Assembly (NCBI RefSeq): GCF_025370935.1
Contig: NC_133478.1
Coordinates: 13,497,574-13,561,573 of the forward strand
DNA length: 64,000 bases
Direction: 5' to 3'
From: Choristoneura fumiferana
Taxonomy: Eukaryota > Arthropoda > Insecta > Lepidoptera > Tortricidae
The notes beneath the pieces were generated by a model that had not been told where the DNA came from, made no database searches, and was given only the letters and a program-made list of their open reading frames with translations. The position numbers and the translations under genes were made by a program. Below are positions 1 through 11,994 of this stretch, in pieces; position 1 is the stretch's first letter, and every line of letters begins with the position of its first letter.

Positions 1-742
1 GTTATGCGAACAGTATTCTGTTATAATTAAAATAGTTCGCCTCTTCTTTGTTGTCGTGGTCGTATATTTGGATACAGTTATGACTAACAATAAGTACCAT
101 GGCTCTGTAAGAGCTGTATGTAGACTTTACAGCCCTCTTAAGGCAAAAAGCGGTAACGACCTATCTAAGAAGAACACTTGTCTTGTTATTTATATAATAC
201 TAGCTTTTGCACGCTACTTCGCTCGCGCAGAATTAGTACACGTAGTTTAAAACTTTTTTCATCCCACAGATACATTATTTAGGGATATATCCAGGGTAAA
301 TATTACCTGTACGTCAAATTTCATGCAAATCCGTTCAATAGTTTTTCCGTGAAAGAGTAACGAACATCCAAACATACATCCATCCATACAAACTTTCGCG
401 TTTATAATAATGTATGTAATATTGCATTGCATTCTGCATTGATCATAGATGGTATAAATAACTCAAAAGTAATTTCTTTTGAGATAACGCCTTGTCTTAA
501 GTGTGGACGCGAAATTTTTTTAAGTCCAGTGGAAATCGAATTGTTGCGGTGCCACACCACTGCTGCCTAATAGGAAAAAAAACGTACAAAAGCTTTAAGT
601 AACCGCCAGCTTGCCGATCTGGGACCATTTTTGTCATGCACATTGTCTATTGTATTTCCATGTTCATCATCATTATTATTAACTACAGGAGCCCCCCACT
701 GTCGGACATATCACAGAGGCCTCCCCCAAAAGATAACTCCAA

Positions 743-1165
743 TGAGGGCTACCGCGAATGAATTGGCCACTAGAGGCGCTAGTGTAGCGTGAGGTCTCTG
801 AAATGTCAAATCTCATAGTTTTTGGGCGAGCTACGCGGGCTTATTTATAATTAGAATAATTTTGTGAATATTTTGCAATATCTGAAATTAATTATGGCAA
901 ATATCCGTTCCGGGGCAATGAATGTCTGTGTTTTGAGACAGTTTTGTCTTTCGGAAACCTTTGTCCTCCCTTTTTTCCGAACAAAACAGGGACTATGCAA
1001 CACTGTGGCATGCTCGATATTTTTATGTTACGGATTTAATGTGTATTAAATATGATTTTAATCTAAACTTTGTTTTCACGCCCGTAATAACAGACTTTGA
1101 AAGCCATACTTAAAAACCTCACGCAACAGTGCGCCATCTAGTGAGACAAAAAACGATAGCCCTCA
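743..1165. mobile_element. Non-autonomous DNA element, TGAGGGCTA termini
   Basis: TGAGGGCTACCG at the left is inverted at the right as CGATAGCCCTCA. Inner TAGAGGCGCTAG / GCGCCATCTAG also pair. A second copy lies at 30648-31036. The 61-codon frame inside is not conserved in the second copy. Confidence 0.65.
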
Positions 1166-1514
1166 TTTCTTCAATGTTGTCACGAATAAATGTTTTGTTT
1201 TTTCCTTTCTTCTTTCTGTCCCATGTTAAAGTCAAACCAGATTTTTTTCAAGTGACCCTTACTGTGAAAAGTTGCCAGACCAATATGGTAAAATACGGTA
1301 TTTCATTATAACGTCACGTAAGCCGGTATCGTGTGAACCAAAAGTCCCGGGAATGCATTGTGCAACGGTTGCGAGCGCGCTGCATTTGCATTTAGAAATC
1401 ATAGCAAGTAATTACCTCAGAGGGCAGTACAAGTAATGCGCAGTATGTTTTGGAACTACATACATGATTTTGTAGCTGGTTATGAGAACTTGGAATTTAT
1501 ATGACTGATAGTTA

Positions 1515-1637
1515 GGGGCTGTTTCGGAACTGATGGTTAAATGTGATGCCGTCTCCGTCTATTTGAACAAAACAAATAGAGACGGCATCACATTTAACCG
1601 ACAGTTAACACTAATCAATGGATGGTGAAACAGCCCC
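1515..1637. mobile_element. PIF-like palindromic MITE (GGGGCTGTTTC family)
   Basis: GGGGCTG...CAGCCCC with TTA on each side (1512-1514, 1638-1640). The core GTGATGCCGTCTCCGTCTAT pairs with its complement. Copies: 13766-13867, 50728-50868 and 63359-63489. Confidence 0.75.
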
Positions 1638-1784
1638 TTAGTGTGAAAAACTAACTTAAACATACTTTAGCGATATGTCACACCATATCAAGATATACGG
1701 TGCGCATTTTTGCACATAACTTTTTAAGTCCTATTATCGGAATTCTGAAAATATTTCTCATAACATTTTAGATATCACTTGAGG

Positions 1785-1919
1785 TATCCCAACTTAGGCC
1801 TCTAGGTTGGCAACGCATCTGCAATCTCTCTGGTGTTGCAGGCGTCAATGGGCGGTGGTGATTTCTTACCATCAGGAGACCCACTTGCTCGTTTTCCATC
1901 CAGCCGAATAAAAAAAATA
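1785..1919 (+). mobile_element. SINE/LINE 3' end (GTCGAATAAAAAA family), partial
   Basis: GGCCTCTAGGTTGGCAACGC, GGTGTTGCAG and ATGGGCGGTGGTGATTTCTT lead to CCAGCCGAATAAAAAAAATA. Other members: 8757-9027 (-), 49852-50065 (-) and 55895-56153 (+). Confidence 0.7.
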
Positions 1920-2584
1920 GATCATAATGATCACTTCATAAAAATATTTAATACTAACAATCGAAACTCATACTTAATCATAATCATCAGATAGATATAT
2001 ACTGAGCGACAAAATATCTGGCCCTCGAATGTATGCAGTAATAGGCTATGTAGATTGGGCCGAATTTTGTGCTGCTGAGTATAATCACTAATCATACTTT
2101 GTTCATAATAATATAATATTTGTTTTCATGTATTTATTTCCTATTTATATTCCTTAATCATAAGTGGTATTTATTCGCATTATTAATGGATCTTTAAAAA
2201 GTACCCAAGAGTTAAGCCACTAGTATCTTAGACATGTTGAATGTTCTCTTTTAATTAACAGAAATCAAAAATAACACGGTGTATAAGAATGTCAAGGTAA
2301 AAATTTCATAAAAATAAAATATGTTTACCTACGGCAAAGACCAAAAAGCTGCACTCCTTAACGCAGGTAAAGTTACTATTAATTGTGACACGAAAATTAT
2401 ACAAATGTATGATTAATTTTCCTGTCACAATGGAATAAAAATGGTAATTTTAACTACCTGCAACTTTTTCGTTTTCACCCTTTAGCTGTTTGAGTGAAGA
2501 AGAGTAACAAAAACACACATACAATCACAAAGATCTGGCAAAGTTACAAGTGCTAGGTACAATCCTATTTAATATTTTAAATGT

Positions 2585-2800
2585 GAAAGTTTGTGAAGTT
2601 GTTTGTATGTTCGGAGGTTTGGATGTTTGTTACTCAATCACGTCTAAGCCGCTAAACCGATTTAGATAAAATTCAGTATACAAATAGTTTGAGTCCCGGG
2701 AAAGGACATAGAATAGTTTTTATACCGGAAAATTGCATAGTTCCCGCGGGATAGCGATAAACGAATACTACGCGGACGGAGTCGCGGGCAACAGCTAGTT
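2585..2800 (+). repeat. Interspersed repeat ending CGGGCAACAGCTAGT
   Basis: Plus-strand member with AAACCGATTTAGATAAAATT, CCCGCGGGATAGCGATAAAC and the terminal GTCGCGGGCAACAGCTAGT. Non-coding; the short minus-strand frame inside is chance. Confidence 0.65.
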
Positions 2801-3465
2801 CTACATATTTGTCACTTTTTTGTATAAGAAACTTAACAATCATGTAGAATTGTAGCACTTGTAAGTAACTTTTATTAAATACGGCGTCTTAATTAGAGCA
2901 TTAAAAATTTTCTCCCTTGGAACTATTTCGGTACTAAAGTTTACCCGCGGCTTCGTACGCGTAAACTGTTCGATCTGGTAGTTACATTTGAAAATCCGGG
3001 ATTTTACAAATTTCCCAAAATTTATATCGTAATCTTCATTGAGTTTGTGTTAAAATTAACTGTACAACATTTCATGACTCTAAACCCAGCGGTTGAAATT
3101 AAAAGAGTTTACCCCTATCCCGTGGGAATATCGGAATAAAAAGTAGCCTATGTGTCATTCCAGACGTCCAGCTATCTACGTACCAAATTTCACCCGAATA
3201 CGTCCAGCCGTCTTAGCGTGAAGGAGTAACGAACACACACACACACAAACTTTCGCATTTATAATATAAAGTAGGATGTACTTGTACTCATATTGTATGG
3301 CATCGATTACCGAAGGCTTGCAGTAATTGTGAGCAATCGATCTTAGTTAGGCTAGGGAGAGGGTACGGCCCTACGGATCACTCTTACGTCCCGTTATTTG
3401 TGACTTCGACGCTCGGTGTGTAAATACAAAAATACCTATATAGTGGAGAAACGTACCTGAGGTAC

Positions 3466-3634
3466 CCCATCAGCCAAATAAGTGGTCTATCAATTTTTAA
3501 ACAAGTTTCTATCAAATGAATATGTCGCTAAAGTCGAACTTTCAAGTTGACAGACACGTCTATTGGCGTTATTGTTTTATGACATGCAAACGATTATCAA
3601 CTTTAGGGTGGTAGACCACATATTTGGCTGATGG
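3466..3634. mobile_element. MITE, CCATCAGCCAAATA termini
   Basis: CCATCAGCCAAATAAGTGGT pairs with the right end ACCACATATTTGGCTGATGG. Second copy in opposite orientation at 31225-31396. Confidence 0.68.
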
Positions 3635-3784
3635 TACCTAAGTATGTACTTTTTAATACTCTTGACGCTTGCCTTATTTTATTGTATTTGTAGTTATCGG
3701 CCAAAACATTTTTTTTGAGTCGTTTTATTATGAAAATTAAATTGATAGACAGCGTACATTACAGACACATATAGAGATGTTTAA

Positions 3785-4085
3785 TTAATATCTAAGGCGT
3801 ATTATAAAGTTAATGATTATAATGGACAGGGATATTTGGAAATAATTCCGATCCGCATTAGCGATCCCTTCAAACTGTTTTAAAGATAAAGTTGTGTTAA
3901 ATACTTGTGACGTATAGATATAATTTAATAATATTGTAAATCTGTTTAAAAAATATATACCTCGTGGAGTTTCTTGCTGGATTCTTCTCAACAGAGGTTT
4001 TTCCGAACCTGTGGTAGATTTTTTTGACATCCATAAATGCTTGTTATAGCCTAAGTTGAATAAAGATATTTTGACTTTGACTTTA
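3785..4085 (+). mobile_element. LINE/SINE 3' tail fragment
   Basis: Ends TTGAATAAAGATATTTTGAC followed by TTTGACTTT, a common end of moth LINEs. The body (CTCGTGGAGTTTCTTGCTGG, AACAGAGGTTTTTCCGAACC) is a 3' UTR-like repeat. The 81-codon minus frame here is not a gene. Confidence 0.5.
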
Positions 4086-4749
4086 TCTACTAATTTCTGA
4101 ATTCGTTTATATTATTCTTTCACGCAAAAATAGTTCGACGGATAATGATGAAATTTTGGTACCTAAGTACCTATTATGTTTCGATGTTCCCTATTCATAC
4201 GTGATCATGATATACATAGGTACGTAAGCGTGTAAAAACTTAAAGCTCATGTGTAGAAACATGAAATGTAATAAATATAATACTATGGGACAATCGACAT
4301 ATAGCCCCAAAGCAAGCAAAGCTTGACTTATTGTTACAACGCAACGGACGAACACACTTAAAACATATTAAATGCCCAAGACTCCAGAACAAACATTCGT
4401 ATTATTCATACACAATTTTGTCGGCTTACCTACTGCTAGAAGTCACTAATGGCAAAAAACAGTAAGTGCTCTTAAGTGCACTTTATAGTACATACATTCG
4501 TTATCTGTGACTTACTCTACATTACACTAAAACTCACTTTCTTCTAGCTTTTCAAAATCAAACGTTATTACATTGACATAAAGTCTTGGGTTTCCTCAAA
4601 AGCGATTAACGAACAATTAATAATGAAGTAAATAGAAGCTTTTACCCACGTAAAATATCAGGCCTAGCAATTAAATTTAAATTCCGGGATTGCACAACAG
4701 TTCCCATGGGAATTCCCAAAAAATGAAATCCATTGATTTTCATTTGAGT

Positions 4750-5190
4750 TGAAACTGAAAGAAACATTTATTTATACATATTTGTTACACAAAAAAATAC
4801 AATAAGTACAAGGAAAAAAACATCAAATAACAGTAATAGTAAATAGGATGCTTTATTTTATTTATATTATTAAATTATTATGATTAGCTTCATATTATTA
4901 TTGCTTTAATCTCAAAATGCAAACTTAAAATCACGAACACATGATACGACAAGTACAATAGATTCAACATGTATAATATTTACATTATATTTGTTACACA
5001 GTAAATAACATTACAAGGAAAAAAAACATTGAATAATAGTAATAGTAAGTAATAGTCATTAGAGCGCTTTATTCATAATATTATATTATTCTCATTAGCT
5101 TCTATATAATTGCCTTAATATCAATATACAAACTTAAAATTACGAACAAAAGATACAAATAGCCACATTCACAGCGACATGTAAAAAGTG
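4750..5190. repeat. Tandem duplication of an AT-rich segment
   Basis: Two units of about 210 bp share ATATTTGTTACACA, ACAAGGAAAAAAA-CAT, TAGTAATAGTAA, ATTAGCTTC and ACAAACTTAAAAT-ACGAACA. Diverged at roughly 75-80%. No coding capacity. Confidence 0.55.
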
Positions 5191-6543
5191 AAGTACTTAC
5201 CTATTGCGAAATAGCCACGTTAGTTCCGTTTTTGTCTTTGACGTACTATAGGTACTTACTTACTTTTTTTAACATCAACATTCGGCCCTTTAAAAAAACA
5301 GTGAGCCACAAACAAAATCTTACTATTTGCGACCTCCATGTTAAACAAAATAGGGTGTTTTATTATTCATCGATTCATAGAGTCCCTGCGCAGGTAGAAT
5401 ATCCGCCAGCCGCCATTACGAGATATAATTTAAATGTTAAGTAAAGTTACTGTTTTTTAACAGGAAACACCTATCTTTATCGATCAGTATATTTACATTT
5501 GCAGCTTAGTTAACATAGTGGTTTTGGTAAGGTCAGTGGATTCGATTTGCAGTATGCATGCATATATACATATTTTTGCCGCTCAGTATATGTAGGTACA
5601 TATGTACTATAGTACTACATATCAAACTAGAGCGGCTAATGACCAACGAGGCCCTAGGCCACCACGGCTTTTTATCCGATCCTAATAATTGTTCCTTTTT
5701 TTGCGGTAGGTACGGAACACAAAAACGACTCTTAGCACATTCCTGCGTGCATTAGTAATAGGAAGCTCTTTTTGACTAAAAAGACATCTTTTTCTCGCAA
5801 AGAGTTCACTTCCACATAGAAGAAGAACTCTTTGCGAGTTTATTTGCGAAATATGTATACTCGTAACTACTCACCTACTTAATGATTTTGATTTCCAACA
5901 CTTATTTCGTATTTTTCCAGGGTTCCGTACGTAAATTGACGACGACCATGTCTTTGTCCTTAGTTCTTTAAACCGAAACCTAGATTTAAAAATTTAAAAC
6001 GTGACTCTATCAAAGTTTTTTTTTTATATAAAATTACCGATATTCGAACTGGCCGCTTAAATCTAAATATGTTTATACAAGTTCCCTCACCAAAGCACGT
6101 CGTTTCACAATTCCGTCGGTCCCCTATTAATACCTCGCCGATTTCGTATCCGATCGACGAACATCAAAACAAATTGGTTTCTATTTATACCGAGCGCAGG
6201 TAATTAGCCTGGCGGGCCCGCGCTATGACAATATTAATATAATCTTTCATAACTTTGTTTTTAATAGCCTTCAACAGTTTTTTCACACCTCTCCTTCAGA
6301 AAAGTAACTTTTCCTCCCTGACGAGAGGAGCAAAGTGCAACTTTTCTGTTCAAGGCTTTTCTAAGTGTTTTATTGCAAATGCCATTTTTTGAAGTTGAGA
6401 ATTGTAAAGCCACGCCATTTTCTATGCTGGTTGATCTTTAATAATATTTAGAATTATTTTTTTCAAGTTTATTAATGCTCGGTGTGAAAAGTTGTATGAG
6501 CCACTCGGGAGCAAAATTATTTTAATCTTGGGCGTTAACACTT
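5191..6543. other. No gene seen
   Basis: AT-rich DNA with short chance frames. A hairpin AAAGAGTTC...GAACTCTTTGCGAG is at 5795-5840. GGCGGGCCCGCGC near 6210 is the only GC-rich spot. Confidence 0.4.
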
Positions 6544-6632
6544 GAATCCCTCATTACGCTCAGGATTCTTCTTTAGAATCCCTCGCTACGCTCAGGATTC
6601 TATTGTAGAATCCTTCGCTACATTCTGGATTC
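6544..6632. repeat. Three 25-bp dyad repeats, 32-bp period
   Basis: GAATCCCTCGCTACGCTCAG-GATTC at 6544-6568, 6576-6600 and 6608-6632. Each begins GAATCC and ends GGATTC; spacers are 7 bp. Confidence 0.7.
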
Positions 6633-6739
6633 AATGTACGCCCTCGCCGTAAATAGGTACACCATTTTGCTCCCTTGTGACACAAATAACTATTGTGGTG
6701 CCTGTAACTTTTTCTAGTCTCTTCTTTACACGTGCCGTC

Positions 6740-8740
6740 AAAAAGATGTCAAAATAAAAGTCAAAACTGTTTACTTATAGCGTCATCTAGTAAGAGTTGA
6801 AACTGAAACTGGTACCGTGATACAGGTATTTTACCGGTATCTACTATGGACTAACGCACTGATTGATCGCTTTCATTATATCACTCTACCCTCGTCTTAT
6901 ACTGAGTGACAGAAAGAAATGGTAAAAAAGTTTGTGATTCCAAGTGTAATAAACAATAATGCCTTTGCTTACAAATTAATATTAATAATGAAACAGTGTA
7001 TACCGGTATTTTTGACATATCTTTGTCTGCTATTACGAATAATGCCGAATTGTAGAGGTCCTTGGAATAACTCTGTAAGTATGTAATGGGTTTTAAATAG
7101 GACTAGGTACCTGTCGACTTTAACGACCGTAACTTGTTTTAAAGTAGTCATAAACGGATGAATGATGAAGTATTAATTAAAAACAGAAAGAGAAACAAAA
7201 TAAACAAAAACAATATAAGTATTAAACCTTAAAGAACTAAAAGTAAAACGAAAAACTGCAATCTAAAATGGGACACGTCTTTGCGACGCTACTTCGGAGC
7301 AAGGAGCTCTGCGTTTAGGGTTACCAGTCTTTCTTGATCAGAATATTTGTTTCTTTTGTCCGGAGAAAAGTATGGTTTCCGTGGTGGAAAAATCCTAAGA
7401 ACTTGTCAAATTTTTTACAATACAATGAGTCTTTATTGTACACCACAAATAGTAACCGATAAAGAAAACCGATACAGAGAGAAAATTACAAGGTAAGCAA
7501 TATACGGCTTTATTGCTTAAGAGCAAACGCGTCCAGGCAACCTTTTTTTCTATATACTTGAGCGAATTAAAGGTAATCCTATCCTGGATACCGTAATAGT
7601 CTCTATTATGTATTTATAGATTGTTTTTGTGCCTTTTTCTATCTGTTTTATTGCAAATTCAAAAAACTTAATATTGCAAAATCCAACCATAGGTAATTCT
7701 GAAAAGTATCTAAAAATATTGAGATCTCAGAACAAATTCTGAGATATGGTAACCCTAGCTGCTTTGCCTCCTCCAATCGCAAAACTTCGACGCGTTGCCG
7801 CGTTAGCCAAAGGACACGCTAGTCTCTTGGTCACCAGTTTTTTTTTATTGTAATAGAAAGCGTCCCCAAGTGCCATATCTGTCTTTGGCTTGTTTTTTAT
7901 TTCCTTCAATTGAAATTCTTTCCTCGTATGGCCTATTGGCATCTCATTCATATTTTGCATAAAGTTTGTAATGTTTAAGTAGGTATCATACGTACGTATT
8001 TCTTTATTTATAAGATTGGTTTGTCTTATATTACCTATTAAATTTAGTTTCTCCTGCCTGCAGCAAGGTAAAATATTGTAGGTATGTAGGTAGTTCATTA
8101 ATCATTATTATTGTCAAAAGCGGTAAGGTTTGTGAACCACTTTATATAATGGAAATAAAACGTGAATAGAACTCAAAATAGTATGAAATTGGTTAGTATT
8201 ACCAGTAGTCATAAGTATTTCAATAGTCGTGATAAGTTTCAATTATCACCCCTAGTTTTATGGGAGGGTAAAACTATACACAGCACGTGCATAGCCCTCC
8301 ATAAGGTCCTTTATTCTGAAGCATTTCGCAAGAGCGATCGAAAAGTAAAACTCATTCCCAATATTATTCCTCATTAGAGATATAGAACATAGAATTTACA
8401 TATCAAAGAATATAATTTTTGAAAATGCTTAATACTGAATGAAATTCATAACGATTATTTGATTAATACGTATTTCTTTAGAACTTATCAATTTTACAAC
8501 ATTATGTATTATATACTAGTCAAAACAAAATAAGGGCCACCGGCCACTTGAGTTTGAATGCTGAAATGAAACCAAAAAACCGCTTGTGTTTTTATTTGAA
8601 TACATTTAGTTGAATGAAAAGTATTTGTATTGTGTTATGTTGTATCAACAAAACCATTTTGCAGACAAAAAACGTCATAAAGATATTTAAAAGTATTTTC
8701 GTTTTACTAATAAAATCGCTTTTGGTAGTAGTAATATAAA
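6740..8740. other. No gene seen
   Basis: Long stretch without recognised repeat or gene. The 123-codon minus frame 7727-8098 is the longest; its C-terminus (ATRRSFAIGGGKAARVTI) is not known to me and its N-terminal half is Asn/Ile-rich like translated intergenic DNA. Confidence 0.4.
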
Positions 8741-8756
8741 TGTTACCTAACTTTTT

Positions 8757-9027
8757 TTTTAATTCGACTGGAAGGCAAACTAGCAAGTGGGTCTCCTGGT
8801 GGCACCACCGCCCATAGACACCTTATGCGTGAATGCGTGATACCTTTGCGTTGCCAACCTAGAGGCTTAAGATGGGATACCTCAAGCGCCAGTAATTTCA
8901 CCGGCTGTCTTACTCTCCACGCTGAAACACAACAGTGCAAGCACTGCTGCTTCACGGCAGGATTAGCGTGCAAGATGATGGTAGCAATCCGGGCGGACCT
9001 TGCACAAGGTCCTACCACCTGCAAAAC
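8757..9027 (-). mobile_element. SINE/LINE 3' end (GTCGAATAAAAAA family), near full
   Basis: On the minus strand it runs from GCAGGTGGTAGGACCTTGTG through CACTGTTGTGTTTCAGCGTG to TTCGAATTA-T-rich end. Overlapping 93- and 70-codon frames on both strands are by-products of this repeat. Confidence 0.72.
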
Positions 9028-9131
9028 TTGTAACTAACACCAATCTGTAAATTACACCATTAATTAAGTACTCACATCTAATTAGTAGTTCTATCGTATA
9101 ATATCTATTAAATTATCATTAGTATTTTATT

Positions 9132-9297
9132 AGACGAAGCGTTGGCAGGCCTCCCACCGGGTGGACTGACGACACCGTGAGAGTTGCGGGAAACCGGTGG
9201 ATGCAAGTGGCGAGCTGTCTTTCATTGTGGCGTTCTAAGGGGGAGGCCTTTGTCCAGCAGTGGACGTCTTCCGGCTGATGATGATGATGATGATGAG
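9132..9297 (+). mobile_element. RTE LINE 3' end
   Basis: Encodes GRPPTGWTDDTVRVAGNRWM-like residues with the end of ORF2 (QQWTSSG, stop), then (GAT)n. The same end occurs at 48365-48578 and, more divergent, at 38505-38740 and on the minus strand at 15433-15640 and 663-730. Confidence 0.75.
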
Positions 9298-9939
9298 TAT
9301 TTTATTATTTACAAAATTTATTTATTTCAAGCAAGCAAGCGTGTGCTTCCTAAATAGACTCCTACACCAAGTGCCGTTTTCTTGCAAGCCACTAGAGTCT
9401 AGCCAAAGGAGACCAAAATAAGGGTCTGGTGACTAGACCCTTTAGTTTCTTATGGCTCATTGACACTATGCAAGCACCCTTACTGCAATTTTTTACACAA
9501 GTACCCAAAGAAATGCATTGTTGTCGTAATAAACATCTCGAATGAGTTTGTGTCAAAAAAATGTTTATTGTATAGATCTTTCAAAAGATTACGGTTCAAT
9601 AGAGACAGCCTGGTAACAGGCGGGTAGGCGAATAGACTGACAGACGGACAGCGGAGCCTTCAAAATAGGCTCCCGGTGGCGTGCGTTGGACTTAATAGCT
9701 AATATTTGAGCGTTCCGATCGCGCTGTTAAACCTTAAAACTATTCCACGATTATAGCGCCAATAGAAGATAGCCACAAGAACATTGACCGAATTAGATTT
9801 AGTATCGGTTACCTTGACACTTGACGGTTAACATTTATCATTTGAATAATATTTGCTCAAACGGTAATAAGAAAAAAACACATAAAAGTTTCTATAAAAA
9901 ATAATTATTATTACACAATCTTTTTTTGCTGAATGTACT

Positions 9940-10140
9940 TGCATTGTCGTTCACCCCATAAATATGAACAAACTACCAGAACATGTAGTCTCAGCACTGA
10001 ATGTGAACCAATTTAAGAACCGGCTCGACCAACACATTAACCATACAAAGAATACTTAACCAGGAACAGCTAGATACAGGCACCTATCAGTTGCTTGCAA
10101 CTGCCTGCCTGATAATTTATATAATAATAATAATAATAAA
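9940..10140 (+). mobile_element. LINE 3' end with (AAT)n tail
   Basis: Contains NKLPEHVVSALNVNQFKNRL and then a stop, the end of a LINE ORF2, then CTGCCTGCCTGATAATTTAT and an (ATA)n tail near 10122-10138. 5'-truncated. Confidence 0.55.
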
Positions 10141-11990
10141 TTTCAAGTCCAGTCGACCACTAGAAGTGGGTCGAAATAAACTTGGAAGTTAAGTAAAAGC
10201 TGCTTGTATAAAACCGTTAAATATTCACTCAAAAAGGATTGGTTGACGCTTCGCTCCTATATCATATACAGAATAAGACTAGCTCATTATGAGGTTATCA
10301 ATAGCACAACTAGATTAGATACGCTTAACATAATATTGTCGTAAGCACGCCGATAACGGGCACATTGATAACTGATAATGATAACCGATAGCCAATAATT
10401 GGCGTTGGCATTAAACTTGGTGTTTTTGTTACTATTAGAAGTTCAAGGATTTAGTTTGACGGACGACTTGGTAATGAGGTAATAAAGGATCTCTAAAGGA
10501 TGGTAATGAAATGACAAAGCCAATCGTCGTGCGGATCCTTCGAGTTGTACTCGTAAGATTTGATTAAGTAAGTAATACTCAACTTAAGTAATAAACGAGT
10601 AAGTAAAAAGCTATAACGGTTTGAAAAAATAGAAATGTAATGTAAATATCAAGCTAATAAAAAGTAATTTATTGAATCAGGCGTTACTTTGCGGAGGTCC
10701 ATATCAATGAACTAAAAGAATTTCCTTGCTCACCCGCGACCTTATGATAGTTAAGTTTATGCAAAATATGCGTGTTCATGCAGTTCCTCCACCTCCACAC
10801 TGTAAGAACACACACAAATCACACAAACCCATCCACCACCACCACACCACACTGACGCGATTCGAACTCAACCAGAGCTCATCTTCAGAGTAACACAACC
10901 GTACACCATACAATACTTGTAACAATTAGCACCTGGCCAAATTTAAACACAGTAATTCCTGTGACGTTATATTATGTAGTTAGTATTATAGAGGTACTCT
11001 TTGGTTTGATTGCTTTGAAAAATGCGAGTATCGATAATAATGATCAGCAAAAAAAACTTGTAAAAATGATACCTATTTAAGCTAAGTTCTATCTAAGCAA
11101 TATTCATTTGGAACTTAAAGACTAGTTGATGCCTAATGATAAAGGTGGCTATATTTATTATATGTATGTGTAAGGGGTGTCTTAAATATATTAATAGACT
11201 GGTCTATATTAATAGAACCTAAACTCGGCAAAATTGGAAATTGACTTATTAATTCAAAATCTTAATTATAACTTCCTGTTTTCATTACCAGAACAAGTAA
11301 ACCAAAATAAACTTGAATTATAAGCTTTTATCGTTAATAACGAATCCATACAAATAAGTACGTCATTAATACTAAGTTTAATTTTATTTGAGCCCGTGCT
11401 AAAGAACCTTCTCGAAACTCAATCCTAAAACGTTACTCATAAAGTTCATCTCTGAAAACGCTTCAGCGAAACTGGCTCCAAAATCAAAGGAGTTACACCC
11501 TTAGTATTGAACAGTAAGGTTTAAAACTCAATAGTACCGAATAAAGCCCGGCCATTGCCACAAACACATGCTTAAACGTTCATTTCATAGCCATCACAAC
11601 GCTGGTATCGGCCGACCATCTTGCTTGACCTCCCCTGCCTCCCTTCCTAGTCCGCAAATCTTCCTACTACGATGAAATGGTATAAGGAAGGACAGGTCTT
11701 ATAGTTTGGTCGGGGCTGGCACAAAAACGGAATCAATGAACTTGGCTCGGCGACCGACAAAGGGACGCTACGGCCTGCCAGGTAGGTAATTAACTTAATA
11801 TCAGGCCCTGTACCGATTTCCCTGTGAACTTAGTACGAATAGTTAGTTAAAGAAAACTGGTTTGTTCTGACAATGTGACTGATTAAAGTAGAGTAGGTAG
11901 GTAGGTAGGTATGGTTTGAACTGGATCACTTTTAAGTGTACGTACGTATAAGTGTGATGTCACTAGGAACTTTAACCGGCTATATCCCCA
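10140..11990. other. No gene seen
   Basis: Holds the CCTTATGATAGT repeat (10665-10925) and otherwise unrecognised AT-rich sequence. 11540-11830 is somewhat richer in GC but has no open frame. Confidence 0.4.
10665..10925. repeat. CCTTATGATAGT interspersed repeat
   Basis: AATCAGGCGTTACTTTGCGG, CTCACCCGCGACCTTATGAT, CAGTTCCTCCACCTCCACAC and AACCAGAGCTCATCTTCAGA match 42233-42650 and 59805-60025. Non-coding, class unknown. Confidence 0.6.
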
Positions 11991-11994
11991 TATT

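Noticed and set aside
6544..6632. CRISPR-like array
   Set aside because: Only three 25-bp units with 7-bp spacers in animal DNA; spacers are far too short.
7727..8098. 123-codon minus-strand gene
   Set aside because: No recognised motif; the Asn/Ile-rich half looks like translated AT-rich DNA. Kept only as a note in the region entry.
8743..9037. 93- and 70-codon genes on opposite strands
   Set aside because: Both lie wholly within a repeated SINE/LINE end found at three other places.
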